From the NCBI RefSeq assembly GCF_000960975.1, contig NZ_CP010803.1, forward strand, positions 248,001-312,000: a stretch of 64,000 nt of DNA, in the 5' to 3' direction. This document shows positions 47,249 to 55,232 of this stretch, one piece after another. The translations under genes were made by a program, and so were the position numbers. This stretch comes from Martelella endophytica (lineage in GTDB: Bacteria > Pseudomonadota > Alphaproteobacteria > Rhizobiales > Rhizobiaceae). The number at the start of each line of letters is the position of its first letter. Within the stretch, counting starts at the first letter, position 1. A model generated the notes under the pieces. The model was given only the letters and a program-made list of their open reading frames with translations. It made no database searches and had not been told where the DNA came from.

Positions 47249-49486
47249 ATGCGCGAAACAGAAAACTTCAACGCCGACTGGGTCTTCTCCGAAGGCTTCG
47301 ACACCGCCGCGACGACGACGCTTCGGGATGGCGAAAAGGTGCGCCTGCCGCACACGGCGGTGGAACTGCCCTTCAACTATTTCGACGAGACGCTCTACCA
47401 GCGCGCCTTCACCTATCAGAAGGTCTTTGCCTACGATCCCGCGTTTGACGGCCAGCGGGTCTCGCTGGTGTTCGACGCGGCGATGGCCGACAGCGTCGTC
47501 TGGCTGAACGGCATCGAGCTTATCACCCACAAGGACGGCTACACGCCTTTCGAGGTCGAGATCGGACCGCATCTGAAGGATGGCGACAACCTGCTGACGG
47601 TGAAGATCGACGGCTCGGAAAATCCGGAGATCCCGCCCTTCGGCAATGTTATCGACTACCTGACCTTCGCCGGTATCTACCGCGATGTCTGGCTGAAGGT
47701 GACGACGCCGGTCGCCATCGAAAACGTCAAGATCGAGACCCCCGATGCGCTGGCGCCGCAGAAGAGCGTCCACGCGGTCGTCCATCTCATCGGCGAACCG
47801 ACCGAAGGCACGCTCCGGGCGACGCTTTTCGACGCGGCCGGTCATAGTATCGCACACGCCGAGTCCGCCGTTTCCGGAAGCCAGGCGAGCCTCGACATGT
47901 CGGGGCTCGAGAACATCCGGCTCTGGGACATCGACGATCCGGCGCTCTACACGCTGACGGTGACGCTCGAAACAGAGGCCGGCACCGACGCCTTTCACAG
48001 CCGCTTCGGCTTCCGCACCGTTTCATTCGCGATCGATGGCTTCCGCCTGAATGGCCGGCCGCTGAAGCTGCGCGGCCTCAACCGCCACCAGAGCTGGCCG
48101 CATCTCGGCTATGCCATGGGCCGGCGTGGGCAGGAGAAGGATGCGGACATCCTGAAATTTGACCTCGCCTGCAATGTGGCGAGGACGTCCCACTATCCGC
48201 AGTCGAAATATTTCCTCGACCGCTGCGACGAGATCGGCCTTCTGGTCTTCGAGGAAATCCCCGGCTGGCAGCATATCGGCGGCGATGGCTGGAAGCAGGA
48301 ATCGATTGCAAACGTCCGCCGCATGATCACCCGCGACTGGAACCATCCCTCGATCATCATCTGGGGCGTTCGTATCAATGAATCGCCCGATGACCACGAT
48401 TTCTACGCCGAGACCAACCGGCTCGCCCGCGAACTCGACACCACCCGCCAGACCGGCGGCGTGCGCTGCATCGAGGACAGCGAGATGCTGGAAGACGTTT
48501 ACACCATGAACGACTTCATCCTTGGCGACGAGGAAATGCCGGGCCGCAACCGCGGCCGGATGTTTACCCGCGACCAGAAGCAGGTGACACGGCTTTCGAA
48601 GACCGTGCCCTACATGATCACCGAATATTGCGGCCACATGTACCCGACCAAGCGCTTCGATCAGGAACAACGCCAGCACGAGCACGTCACCCGCCACCTG
48701 CAGATGATGAACGCGATTGCCGGCGACCCGACGATTGCCGGCGGCACCGGCTGGTGCATGTTCGACTACAACACCCACCAGGACTTCGGCTCGGGCGATC
48801 GCATCTGCTATCACGGCGTCATGGACATGTACCGCGAGCCGAAGCTTGCGGCCTTCGCCTATGCCTCGCAGGGCGAGCCGGAGAACGGCGTGGTGCTGCA
48901 GCCGGTCACCTTCTGGGCCCGCGGCGAGCGCAATATCGGCGGTGTACTGCCGCTGATCGTGCTGACCAATTGCGACTATGTCGAAATCCGTGTCGGCAAC
49001 AGTCAGCCGAAGCGGGTCGAGCCGGACCGGGCGACCTATCCGCACCTGCCGCACCCACCGGCGATCCTCGACAGGCATGACGTTTCCCCGGAGGAATTCG
49101 GCGAATGGGGGGTACGCTGGTTCGATGGCGAAATCATCGGCTATGTCGGCGGCAAGGCGGTGAAGACGATGAAGCTCGCCGCCAATCCCCTGCCGACAAC
49201 GCTTCAGGTCGCGCCCGACGCCACCGACCTCAAGGCTGGCGAAAAGGATTGCGTACGCGTCATCCTGCGCGCCCTCGACCAGTGCGGCAATATCCTGTCC
49301 TTCTTCGACGATCCGGTGGCCCTCTCGCTCGAGGGCCCCGGCCGCATCGTCGGGCCGGAGCTTGCAAGCTTCAAGGGCGGCACGGCCGGTCTTTATATCG
49401 AGGCTGGCGATGAGCCCGGCACGCTGACGCTTTCCGTCCGCTGCCGCCCGTTCGACGACCAGACCGTCACATTCACGATCTCCTGA
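47249..49486 (+). CDS. GH2 beta-galactosidase-like enzyme in ABC operon
   Basis: A 745-residue cytoplasmic retaining beta-glycosidase without signal peptide. The N-terminal sugar-binding domain contains FDAAMADSVVWLNGIELITH; an Ig-like domain and the barrel (KLRGLNRHQSWPHLGYAMGR) follow. The acid/base Glu is in WGVRINESPD (about residue 378) and the nucleophile in YMITEYCGH (about 459). A C-terminal immunoglobulin-like region (about 640-745) resembles the DUF4982/GlmM-type extensions of larger GH2 enzymes. Placed between permeases and ATPase of a sugar importer, it should cleave the imported beta-galactoside or related sugar. The exact substrate is unknown. Confidence 0.92.
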   Translation: MRETENFNADWVFSEGFDTAATTTLRDGEKVRLPHTAVELPFNYFDETLYQRAFTYQKVFAYDPAFDGQRVSLVFDAAMADSVVWLNGIELITHKDGYTPFEVEIGPHLKDGDNLLTVKIDGSENPEIPPFGNVIDYLTFAGIYRDVWLKVTTPVAIENVKIETPDALAPQKSVHAVVHLIGEPTEGTLRATLFDAAGHSIAHAESAVSGSQASLDMSGLENIRLWDIDDPALYTLTVTLETEAGTDAFHSRFGFRTVSFAIDGFRLNGRPLKLRGLNRHQSWPHLGYAMGRRGQEKDADILKFDLACNVARTSHYPQSKYFLDRCDEIGLLVFEEIPGWQHIGGDGWKQESIANVRRMITRDWNHPSIIIWGVRINESPDDHDFYAETNRLARELDTTRQTGGVRCIEDSEMLEDVYTMNDFILGDEEMPGRNRGRMFTRDQKQVTRLSKTVPYMITEYCGHMYPTKRFDQEQRQHEHVTRHLQMMNAIAGDPTIAGGTGWCMFDYNTHQDFGSGDRICYHGVMDMYREPKLAAFAYASQGEPENGVVLQPVTFWARGERNIGGVLPLIVLTNCDYVEIRVGNSQPKRVEPDRATYPHLPHPPAILDRHDVSPEEFGEWGVRWFDGEIIGYVGGKAVKTMKLAANPLPTTLQVAPDATDLKAGEKDCVRVILRALDQCGNILSFFDDPVALSLEGPGRIVGPELASFKGGTAGLYIEAGDEPGTLTLSVRCRPFDDQTVTFTIS

Positions 49487-49494
49487 GGTTTGCC

Positions 49495-50577
49495 ATGGCT
49501 GATGTTTCCCTCAACGAAATCCGCAAGACCTTCGGCGCCGTCGAGGTCATCAAGGGCGTCGATCTCGACATCAAGTCGGGCGAGTTCATCGTCTTCGTCG
49601 GGCCATCCGGTTGCGGAAAGTCGACGCTTCTGAGGATGATTGCGGGGCTCGAGGACATCACCGCCGGCTCGCTTGCCATCGGCGGCAAGGACATGACCGA
49701 CGAGGACCCGGCCAAGCGCGGCATCGCCATGGTGTTCCAGACCTATGCGCTCTATCCGCACATGACGGTTCGGGAGAACATGGGCTTCGCCCTGCGTTTC
49801 GCCGGCATGAACAAGAAGGAAATCGAGACCCGGGTGATGGAAGCCGCCCGCATGCTGGAGCTCGAACCCTATCTCGATCGCAAGCCGAAGGCGCTGTCCG
49901 GCGGCCAGCGCCAGCGCGTCGCCATCGGCCGCGCCATCGTGCGCCATCCGGATGTGTTCCTGTTCGACGAACCGCTCTCCAACCTTGATGCGGAACTGCG
50001 CGTGCACATGCGCGCCGAACTATCGGCTCTCCATGACCGGCTGAAGACGACAATGATCTATGTCACCCACGACCAGGTGGAGGCGATGACGCTGGCCGAC
50101 CGGATCGTGGTGCTGCGCGGAGGCAAGGTCGAGCAGATCGGCACCCCGCTCGAACTCTTCAACACGCCGGCCAATCTTTTCGTCGCCGGCTTCATCGGCT
50201 CGCCGGCGATGAACTTCCTGCCCGCGACCGTGACCGACTACGACAATGATAGCCTGAAACTCAGCCTGCTCGGCTCGGAGGCGATGGAGGTGCCTTTCGA
50301 AGCCGCACGTCCCGACGGGGCTACGGTCACCGTCGGCGTCCGGCCGCAGCATATCCGCCTTGCCGAGGCGAACGAACCGGCGATCGACATGGCAATCAGT
50401 CTCGTCGAGGCACTTGGAACGGAAACCGTCGTCTATGGCGAGGCCGGTAACGGCGAGCGGCTGATGGCCGTGCTCGGCGGCCAGCATCAGTTGAAGACCG
50501 GAACCACCATCCGCGTCGCTTTCGATACGACCGCCGTCCACATCTTCGATGAAGCCGGCAAGCGCATCTCGCGCTGA
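49495..50577 (+). CDS. Sugar ABC transporter ATPase (MalK/UgpC type)
   Basis: A 360-residue ATPase that powers the adjacent CUT1 permeases. Walker A is VGPSGCGKST, signature LSGGQRQRVAIGRAI, Walker B VFLFDEPLSNLD and switch THDQVEAMTL. The C-terminal TOBE-type regulatory domain (about 235-360) is present. It is the last gene of the operon, 8 bp after the GH2 gene. The placement after the hydrolase confirms one catabolic unit. Confidence 0.95.
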   Translation: MADVSLNEIRKTFGAVEVIKGVDLDIKSGEFIVFVGPSGCGKSTLLRMIAGLEDITAGSLAIGGKDMTDEDPAKRGIAMVFQTYALYPHMTVRENMGFALRFAGMNKKEIETRVMEAARMLELEPYLDRKPKALSGGQRQRVAIGRAIVRHPDVFLFDEPLSNLDAELRVHMRAELSALHDRLKTTMIYVTHDQVEAMTLADRIVVLRGGKVEQIGTPLELFNTPANLFVAGFIGSPAMNFLPATVTDYDNDSLKLSLLGSEAMEVPFEAARPDGATVTVGVRPQHIRLAEANEPAIDMAISLVEALGTETVVYGEAGNGERLMAVLGGQHQLKTGTTIRVAFDTTAVHIFDEAGKRISR

Positions 50578-50678
50578 ACCACCGGCCCTTTGCCTGACCG
50601 CTTCAGATGCGCCGAGCGCCTGCAGCGCGTCGTTTATCGTCTCGTCCCTGCCCAAATCCGGCACCTGAAGCCGCCATC

Positions 50679-50696
50679 CTATACTTCCGTATAGCC
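50679..50696. promoter_or_regulatory. Palindromic operator candidate upstream of Mo-fold protein gene
   Basis: CTATACTTCCGTATAGCC contains perfect 6-bp half-sites CTATAC / GTATAG around TTCC. Its reverse complement matches the sequence at 53912-53929, downstream of the kinase gene, at 16 of 18 positions. It lies 81 bp before the first gene of the two-gene signalling unit. Confidence 0.55.
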
Positions 50697-50777
50697 ACAC
50701 CACACTTGTTTGCCGGTCTGTCATCCACGGATTTTCGTAAACAAGTGCTGGCGATTTCCGGGAAAAGGACGAGCCCC

Positions 50778-51296
50778 ATGATAAAAAGGCGCATGCTTCT
50801 TTCCGCATTGGCAGCCACCCTGCTTTTCGGCGTCGGCGATCTCAGCGCCAGCGAGCTGCGGCAACCGGACGGCCCGATCATCCTCACGGTCGAGGGTGCT
50901 ATCACCAACGTCAACACGCCCGACGGCAAGGCCGAATTCGACATGGCCATGCTCGATGCCCTGCCGCAGCGCCGTTTCAGGACGGCAACGATCTGGACCA
51001 GCGGCGTTTCGGAATTCTCCGGCCCCACCCTCACCGCTCTGCTCGCGTTTGTCGGCGCAAAGGGCAAGACGCTCAGGCTGACAGCGCTAAACGAATACGC
51101 GGTCGAGATGCCCGCGGCGGATGCGTTTGCCGATGGTCCGATCCTCGCCACCCGCAAGGATGGCCGGACGCTCTCCGTTCGCGACAACGGCCCGCTATGG
51201 CTCATATATCCGTTTGACGATGAGCCCGCCTACAAGACAGAAGTCACCTATTCGCGTAGCATATGGCAGTTGAAGTCGATCGAGGTCAAAGACTGA
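50778..51296 (+). CDS. Periplasmic molybdopterin-fold protein lacking cysteine
   Basis: A 172-residue secreted protein. The ATG at 50778 gives MIKRRMLLSALAATLLFGVG as signal peptide (cleavage near residue 27-30); longer upstream starts are unlikely. The mature domain resembles the oxidoreductase molybdopterin-binding (SUOX/YedY) fold: TATIWTSGVSEFSGPTLTAL, VEMPAADAFADGPILATRKD and GPLWLIYPFDD. No cysteine occurs anywhere, so the usual Mo-coordinating Cys is missing and catalysis is doubtful. It lies 3 bp before a hybrid histidine kinase gene, which suggests a sensory periplasmic partner (inference). Confidence 0.85.
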   Translation: MIKRRMLLSALAATLLFGVGDLSASELRQPDGPIILTVEGAITNVNTPDGKAEFDMAMLDALPQRRFRTATIWTSGVSEFSGPTLTALLAFVGAKGKTLRLTALNEYAVEMPAADAFADGPILATRKDGRTLSVRDNGPLWLIYPFDDEPAYKTEVTYSRSIWQLKSIEVKD

Positions 51297-51299
51297 GCC

Positions 51300-53891
51300 A
51301 TGCTGACGCTGCAGAACAGGAACGCCAACAGCCTTGAACGGCGCGACTGGCGCGGCGTCTACCTCATTGCAGCCCTCGCCATGCTGGCGGTCGCCATCCT
51401 GCTCTGTTTCCTCGCCTTCCAGCTCACGCGCGAACTTCACCGGCTGCAGGCGGCGTCGACGGACAATGTCCAGTGGTCGATGGCGCAGGCGCAGGTGGAA
51501 CTGCTGACCCTGCGCGAAGCGCTCGATACCGCCTCCCATGATCCCGACGGCCGAACTCTTGCCGACCTGCGGCAGCGCTTCGACATCTTCTACAGCCGTG
51601 TCGATACGCTGAAGAACGGTTCATTCTTCGACGGCGAGCCCGATGATGCCAAGGCACCCCGGCTGCTTGACGGGATCTCCGAAACTCTCGATCGGCTCAT
51701 CCCCGCCATCGACGGCAGCGATGCGGTATTGGCGGCAGCGCTGCCTGAAATGGTGGAAGCCTTCGCGGCCATCCAGCCAGCGGTGCGCGAGATCGCGCTC
51801 GAGGGTGTGCGGGTTCGCGCGGAACGCTCCGACCTCGATCGGCGCCTGTTTACCGAACTCGTCCTGCGCACCGCGCTGGTCGCAGGCATCCTTCTCATCG
51901 CCATGGTGCTGGCGCTTGTCATGTTCATCTGGCAGTTCCGGGTCGCCCGCCAGAAGACCGCGGAACTGCAGATGCAGAACCGCCTCCACGAGAGCGCCAT
52001 CAATGCCTCGCTCGACGCCATCCTCGTCTCCGACGAGAATGCGCGGGTCCTCGATTTCAGTCCCGCGGCGGAGGCGCTCTTCGGATATTCGCGCGACGAA
52101 GTTCTCGGCAAGCGCACCGATCAGCTCATCATCCCGCCGGAAGAGCGCGAGCAGTTCCGCGAACGCCGCGCCAGCTATCTGGGCAAGGAAGTCGCCGAGG
52201 ACGTGCATCTGTCGGGTCGGCTCGAAATCGACCTGATACGCGCCGACGGCACGCGCTTTCCGGCGGAGCTTTCCGTCGCGGTGATCCGCAGCGGAACCGG
52301 CCGGCTGATCGTGACTTATCTGCGCGACATATCCGACCGGTTGCGCACCCAGGAAGCCCTGACGCGGGCGCGCGACGATGCGGTCGCCACAGCCAAGGCA
52401 AAGTCCGATTTCCTGGCCGTGATGAGCCACGAGATGCGCACGCCGCTGAACGGCGTGATGGGCCTGCTCGACATGCTGAGCGAGACGCGGCTGACCCGCA
52501 AGCAGCGCGACTATGTGCGCACGGCCATCACCTCCGGCGAGATCCTGCAGCGCCATATCGACGATGTGCTGAACATCAACCGGATCGAATCCGGCGTGAC
52601 CCGGCTTAGTCCGGGCCGGTTCGAGGTCTTGCCGCTCCTCACCGAGTTGAAGAAGATGAACGAGCCGGCAGCCCTTGCCCGCCACAACACGATAACCGTC
52701 GACGCGCCGTCCGGCGTCGTCTTCGCGCAGGACCGGCACGGCTTGCGCCAGGTGCTGATCAACCTCGTCGGCAATGCGGTGAAGTTCACGGAGAACGGCC
52801 ACATCACCGTCACCGCCCGCCCGCAGGGGAGCGATGGTTCCATGGCGTTCGTGGTCGAGGATACGGGCATCGGCATTGCCGCGGAAGATGCAGCCCGGAT
52901 CTTCGAGGATTTCGTGATGCTCGACCCGTCCTACAAGCGGACAGCACCGGGATCGGGGCTTGGTCTCGCGATCTCGCGGCGGCTCGTCGAGCTCATGGGC
53001 GGCGAGATCGGCGTGGAGAGCGAGCCTGGCCGCGGCAGCCGCTTCTTCTTGCATCTGCCACCGCTGACGGCGCCCGATGAGGCCGAAAGCGAGGCGGACG
53101 TCGAGCCCCCTCCGGCCGATCCCGGGCCCAAGACGCCGCTTTCCGTCCTCATCGTGGAGGACAACGAGACCAACCGCTTCGTCGCCCGCGAGATGCTGTC
53201 GCGTTACGGCTGCCAGGTCAGCGAAGCCCGCGACGGGATCGAGGGCGTCGAAGCCGCAGAGAAGACGCGGTTCGACGTCATCTTCATGGATATCAGCATG
53301 CCCCGCCTCGACGGGCTCGGCGCAACCCGGGCCATTCGCGGCGGCGATGGTGCCTCCCGCGAGACGCCGATCATCGGCCTGACGGCGCACGCGCTTCCCG
53401 AGGAACAGAAACAGCTTATCGAAGCCGGAATGCAGGATTGCATCGTCAAGCCGCTGCGCACCGCCCGGATCGCCGAGGTGATGGCCTCGCTTTCCGAACG
53501 CCGGACCACGGACGCGCCGGCACGAAAGCCGATTCCCTCCGGCCTCGTGGACCGGCGCACGGTGACCGAGCTTCTCGAAGCGCTGCCGCCCGAAATGTTC
53601 CGCCGGCAGATCGACCGTTTCATCAGCGAACTCGGCGAATCGCGCGAACGGTTCTGCGCACGGCCGGAAGACCGGCAGGATCTGGAAGCGCTTGCGGCCT
53701 GCGCCCACAAGATGGCGGGCTCCGCAGCCGTCTTCGGCGCCGTCGCGCTCAGGGCTCACCTGCTCGAAATCGAGTCGGCCGCCAGGCATGGCGAGCGAGA
53801 CCAGCTCGACGCGCTCTGCGACAGCGTCCTGAAGACGGCCGAGCAGACCCTTGCCGCGCTGAAGACGATTGCCGACGACCCCGCCCTCTAG
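51300..53891 (+). CDS. Hybrid sensor histidine kinase (PAS-HisKA-HATPase-REC-Hpt)
   Basis: An 863-residue membrane-bound phosphorelay kinase. Helix 1 is at about 22-43 and helix 2 at about 193-218, enclosing a helical periplasmic domain of about 150 residues. PAS is at about 230-350 (SPAAEALFGYSRDEVLGKRT). HisKA has His377 (MSHEMRTPLNGVMG). The HATPase shows NLVGNAVKFTENG, EDTGIGI and GSGLGLAISRRLVE. The receiver at about 618-735 has Asp664 (FMDISMPRLDG), and the C-terminal Hpt has His803 (AHKMAGSAAVFGA). All phosphorelay residues are present. The final response regulator is not encoded here. It is probably co-transcribed with the Mo-fold protein 3 bp upstream. Confidence 0.94.
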   Translation: MLTLQNRNANSLERRDWRGVYLIAALAMLAVAILLCFLAFQLTRELHRLQAASTDNVQWSMAQAQVELLTLREALDTASHDPDGRTLADLRQRFDIFYSRVDTLKNGSFFDGEPDDAKAPRLLDGISETLDRLIPAIDGSDAVLAAALPEMVEAFAAIQPAVREIALEGVRVRAERSDLDRRLFTELVLRTALVAGILLIAMVLALVMFIWQFRVARQKTAELQMQNRLHESAINASLDAILVSDENARVLDFSPAAEALFGYSRDEVLGKRTDQLIIPPEEREQFRERRASYLGKEVAEDVHLSGRLEIDLIRADGTRFPAELSVAVIRSGTGRLIVTYLRDISDRLRTQEALTRARDDAVATAKAKSDFLAVMSHEMRTPLNGVMGLLDMLSETRLTRKQRDYVRTAITSGEILQRHIDDVLNINRIESGVTRLSPGRFEVLPLLTELKKMNEPAALARHNTITVDAPSGVVFAQDRHGLRQVLINLVGNAVKFTENGHITVTARPQGSDGSMAFVVEDTGIGIAAEDAARIFEDFVMLDPSYKRTAPGSGLGLAISRRLVELMGGEIGVESEPGRGSRFFLHLPPLTAPDEAESEADVEPPPADPGPKTPLSVLIVEDNETNRFVAREMLSRYGCQVSEARDGIEGVEAAEKTRFDVIFMDISMPRLDGLGATRAIRGGDGASRETPIIGLTAHALPEEQKQLIEAGMQDCIVKPLRTARIAEVMASLSERRTTDAPARKPIPSGLVDRRTVTELLEALPPEMFRRQIDRFISELGESRERFCARPEDRQDLEALAACAHKMAGSAAVFGAVALRAHLLEIESAARHGERDQLDALCDSVLKTAEQTLAALKTIADDPAL

Positions 53892-53911
53892 CGCGCCATC
53901 CAGTCCCAACC

Positions 53912-53929
53912 GGCTATACCGAAGCATAG
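53912..53929. promoter_or_regulatory. Second copy of the CTATAC palindrome downstream of kinase gene
   Basis: GGCTATACCGAAGCATAG matches the reverse complement of the site at 50679-50696 with two differences. It starts 20 bp past the kinase stop, in front of the unexplained 54-kb-position intergenic stretch. Confidence 0.5.
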
Positions 53930-54267
53930 TCGCGAAATCCGGATGGCACCTGCCACTGTCCGCCGGAGCGCGCAATTTCCCCGCCCGATCTCCTATTCTC
54001 ATCCTGCAACGAGAGAGAACATCCTTCTTCGGAAGGGCGACCACGGAAGGAGGGTTGCACCGAAATCAGTCAGTCTCCGGCAAGGCGCGCAAAAGCCCGT
54101 TTTGCTCGAAACGTTCAATCCCATTCGACGGGGCGCCGTAATCCCGACGAATGCGGGCGCAGGAGGCAGGACAGTCGCTCCCAAAGCGCTTGCCGCGTCT
54201 GTCCACGCCGTCCAGAACAACTCCCCCCCGTGCTCCGGACGGCACAAGAACCCACCACGCCCGCATC

Positions 54268-54301
54268 GAAGAGCCCGCCGGTTTCCACCGGTGGGCTCTT
54301 C
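54268..54301 (+). terminator. Strong terminator-like hairpin upstream of ku
   Basis: A 15-bp stem (GAAGAGCCCGCCGGT against ACCGGTGGGCTCTTC, one mismatch) with a four-base loop TTCC, followed by tgcattttc. It would end a plus-strand transcript before ku. It is nearly symmetric, so it could also act on a minus-strand transcript. Confidence 0.7.
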
Positions 54302-54310
54302 TGCATTTTC

Positions 54311-54336
54311 GGAACATTTGCCTCGGCGCCGTCGTT
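54311..54336 (+). promoter_or_regulatory. EcfG (general stress sigma) promoter of ku-ligD
   Basis: GGAAC at 54311-54315 and CGTT at 54333-54336 are separated by 17 bp, matching the alphaproteobacterial EcfG/RpoE2 consensus GGAAC-N16/17-CGTT. It sits 29 bp before the ku start codon, right after a terminator. Confidence 0.7.
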
Positions 54337-54365
54337 TTTCTTGGCGTAAAGCGTAGGAGCGGGAC

Positions 54366-55232
54366 ATGGCCTCAAGAGCAGTCTGGAAAGGGCAGATGCG
54401 GCTTTCGCTGGTGTCGATCGCCGTGGAACTCCACTCGGCGACCAAGCGGTCGGCCCATATCGGCTTCCGCCAGATCCACGAACCTTCGGGCAAACCCATC
54501 CACTATGAAAAGGTCGCCGAGGGCGTTGGGCCGGTCAAGGCGGATGACATCGTAAAGGGCTACGAGAACAATGGCGAGTATCTGCTGATCGACCCCGAGG
54601 AAATCGATGCGATCAAGCTCGAAACGAAGAAGACCTTCGAACTGGTGCAGTTCGTCGGCTCCTGCGAAATTCCGCCACTCTATTACGACAAGCCCTACTA
54701 TGTCGTGCCCGCCGACGACCTTGCCGAGGACGCCTATCGCGTGATCCGCGACGCACTGCGCAAATCCGAGAAGACGGCGATCGGCCAGATCACCTTGCGC
54801 GGCAAGGAATATCTGGCCGCCGTGCGCCCCTGCGGCGACGGGCTGCTCCTTGAAACGCTTCATTATGCCGACGAGGTCCGCAATGCCGACCCGCTGTTCT
54901 CCTCGATCGAGGACGAGGCGAGCGACGAGGAACTGCTCGAGGTCGCGACCACGCTGATCGAGCGCAAGTCGGCGCCTTTCGACGCCTCGAACTTTCATGA
55001 TCACTACCGCGAAGCCCTGCTCGAACTGGTCGAGAAGAAGCGCAAGAACCGCAAGACGCCGCGGACCACCGCCGGTGCGGACAAGAAGCGAGAGGGCACC
55101 AGCGACAATGTCGTCGACCTGATGAGTGCCCTGAAGAAGAGCGTCGAGGGCACGAAGAAGAAGCCGGCATCGAAATCGTCGGCAGTTCAGAAGAAGTCAT
55201 CCTCGCGCACCAGCAGGAAGAAGGCATCCTAG
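54366..55232 (+). CDS. ku: Ku DNA end-binding protein
   Basis: A 288-residue bacterial Ku homodimer subunit that binds double-strand ends and recruits LigD for non-homologous end joining. The N-terminus MASRAVWKGQMRLSLVSIAV and the region HYEKVAEGVGPVKADDIVKG are diagnostic. The ring-forming core runs to about residue 235. The C-terminal tail (about 236-288) is Lys/Ser-rich, as in Ku proteins that use it for DNA threading and LigD contact. Its stop is followed directly by the ligD start, and an EcfG-type promoter lies upstream, pointing to stress induction. Confidence 0.96.
   Translation: MASRAVWKGQMRLSLVSIAVELHSATKRSAHIGFRQIHEPSGKPIHYEKVAEGVGPVKADDIVKGYENNGEYLLIDPEEIDAIKLETKKTFELVQFVGSCEIPPLYYDKPYYVVPADDLAEDAYRVIRDALRKSEKTAIGQITLRGKEYLAAVRPCGDGLLLETLHYADEVRNADPLFSSIEDEASDEELLEVATTLIERKSAPFDASNFHDHYREALLELVEKKRKNRKTPRTTAGADKKREGTSDNVVDLMSALKKSVEGTKKKPASKSSAVQKKSSSRTSRKKAS

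Larger units (their letters stand above)
53892..54365. other. Intergenic region between kinase gene and ku; possible transcribed RNA
   Basis: About 470 bp with no convincing coding frame. It holds the 18-bp palindrome at 53912-53929, a small TTCG-loop hairpin (CCTTC-TTCG-GAAGG near 54030), the strong terminator-like hairpin at 54268-54301 and the ku promoter. The stretch between palindrome and hairpin could be an untranslated RNA. Its sequence matches no RNA family that I recognise. Confidence 0.4.

Noticed and set aside
51621..54044. 807-codon minus-strand frame opposite the hybrid kinase
   Set aside because: Shadow frame: the kinase on the plus strand has every catalytic motif, and the antisense product has none.
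53943..54356. 137-codon plus-strand frame between the kinase gene and ku
   Set aside because: No ribosome binding site, Arg/Pro-rich compositional sequence, and it reads through the terminator-like hairpin and the EcfG promoter.
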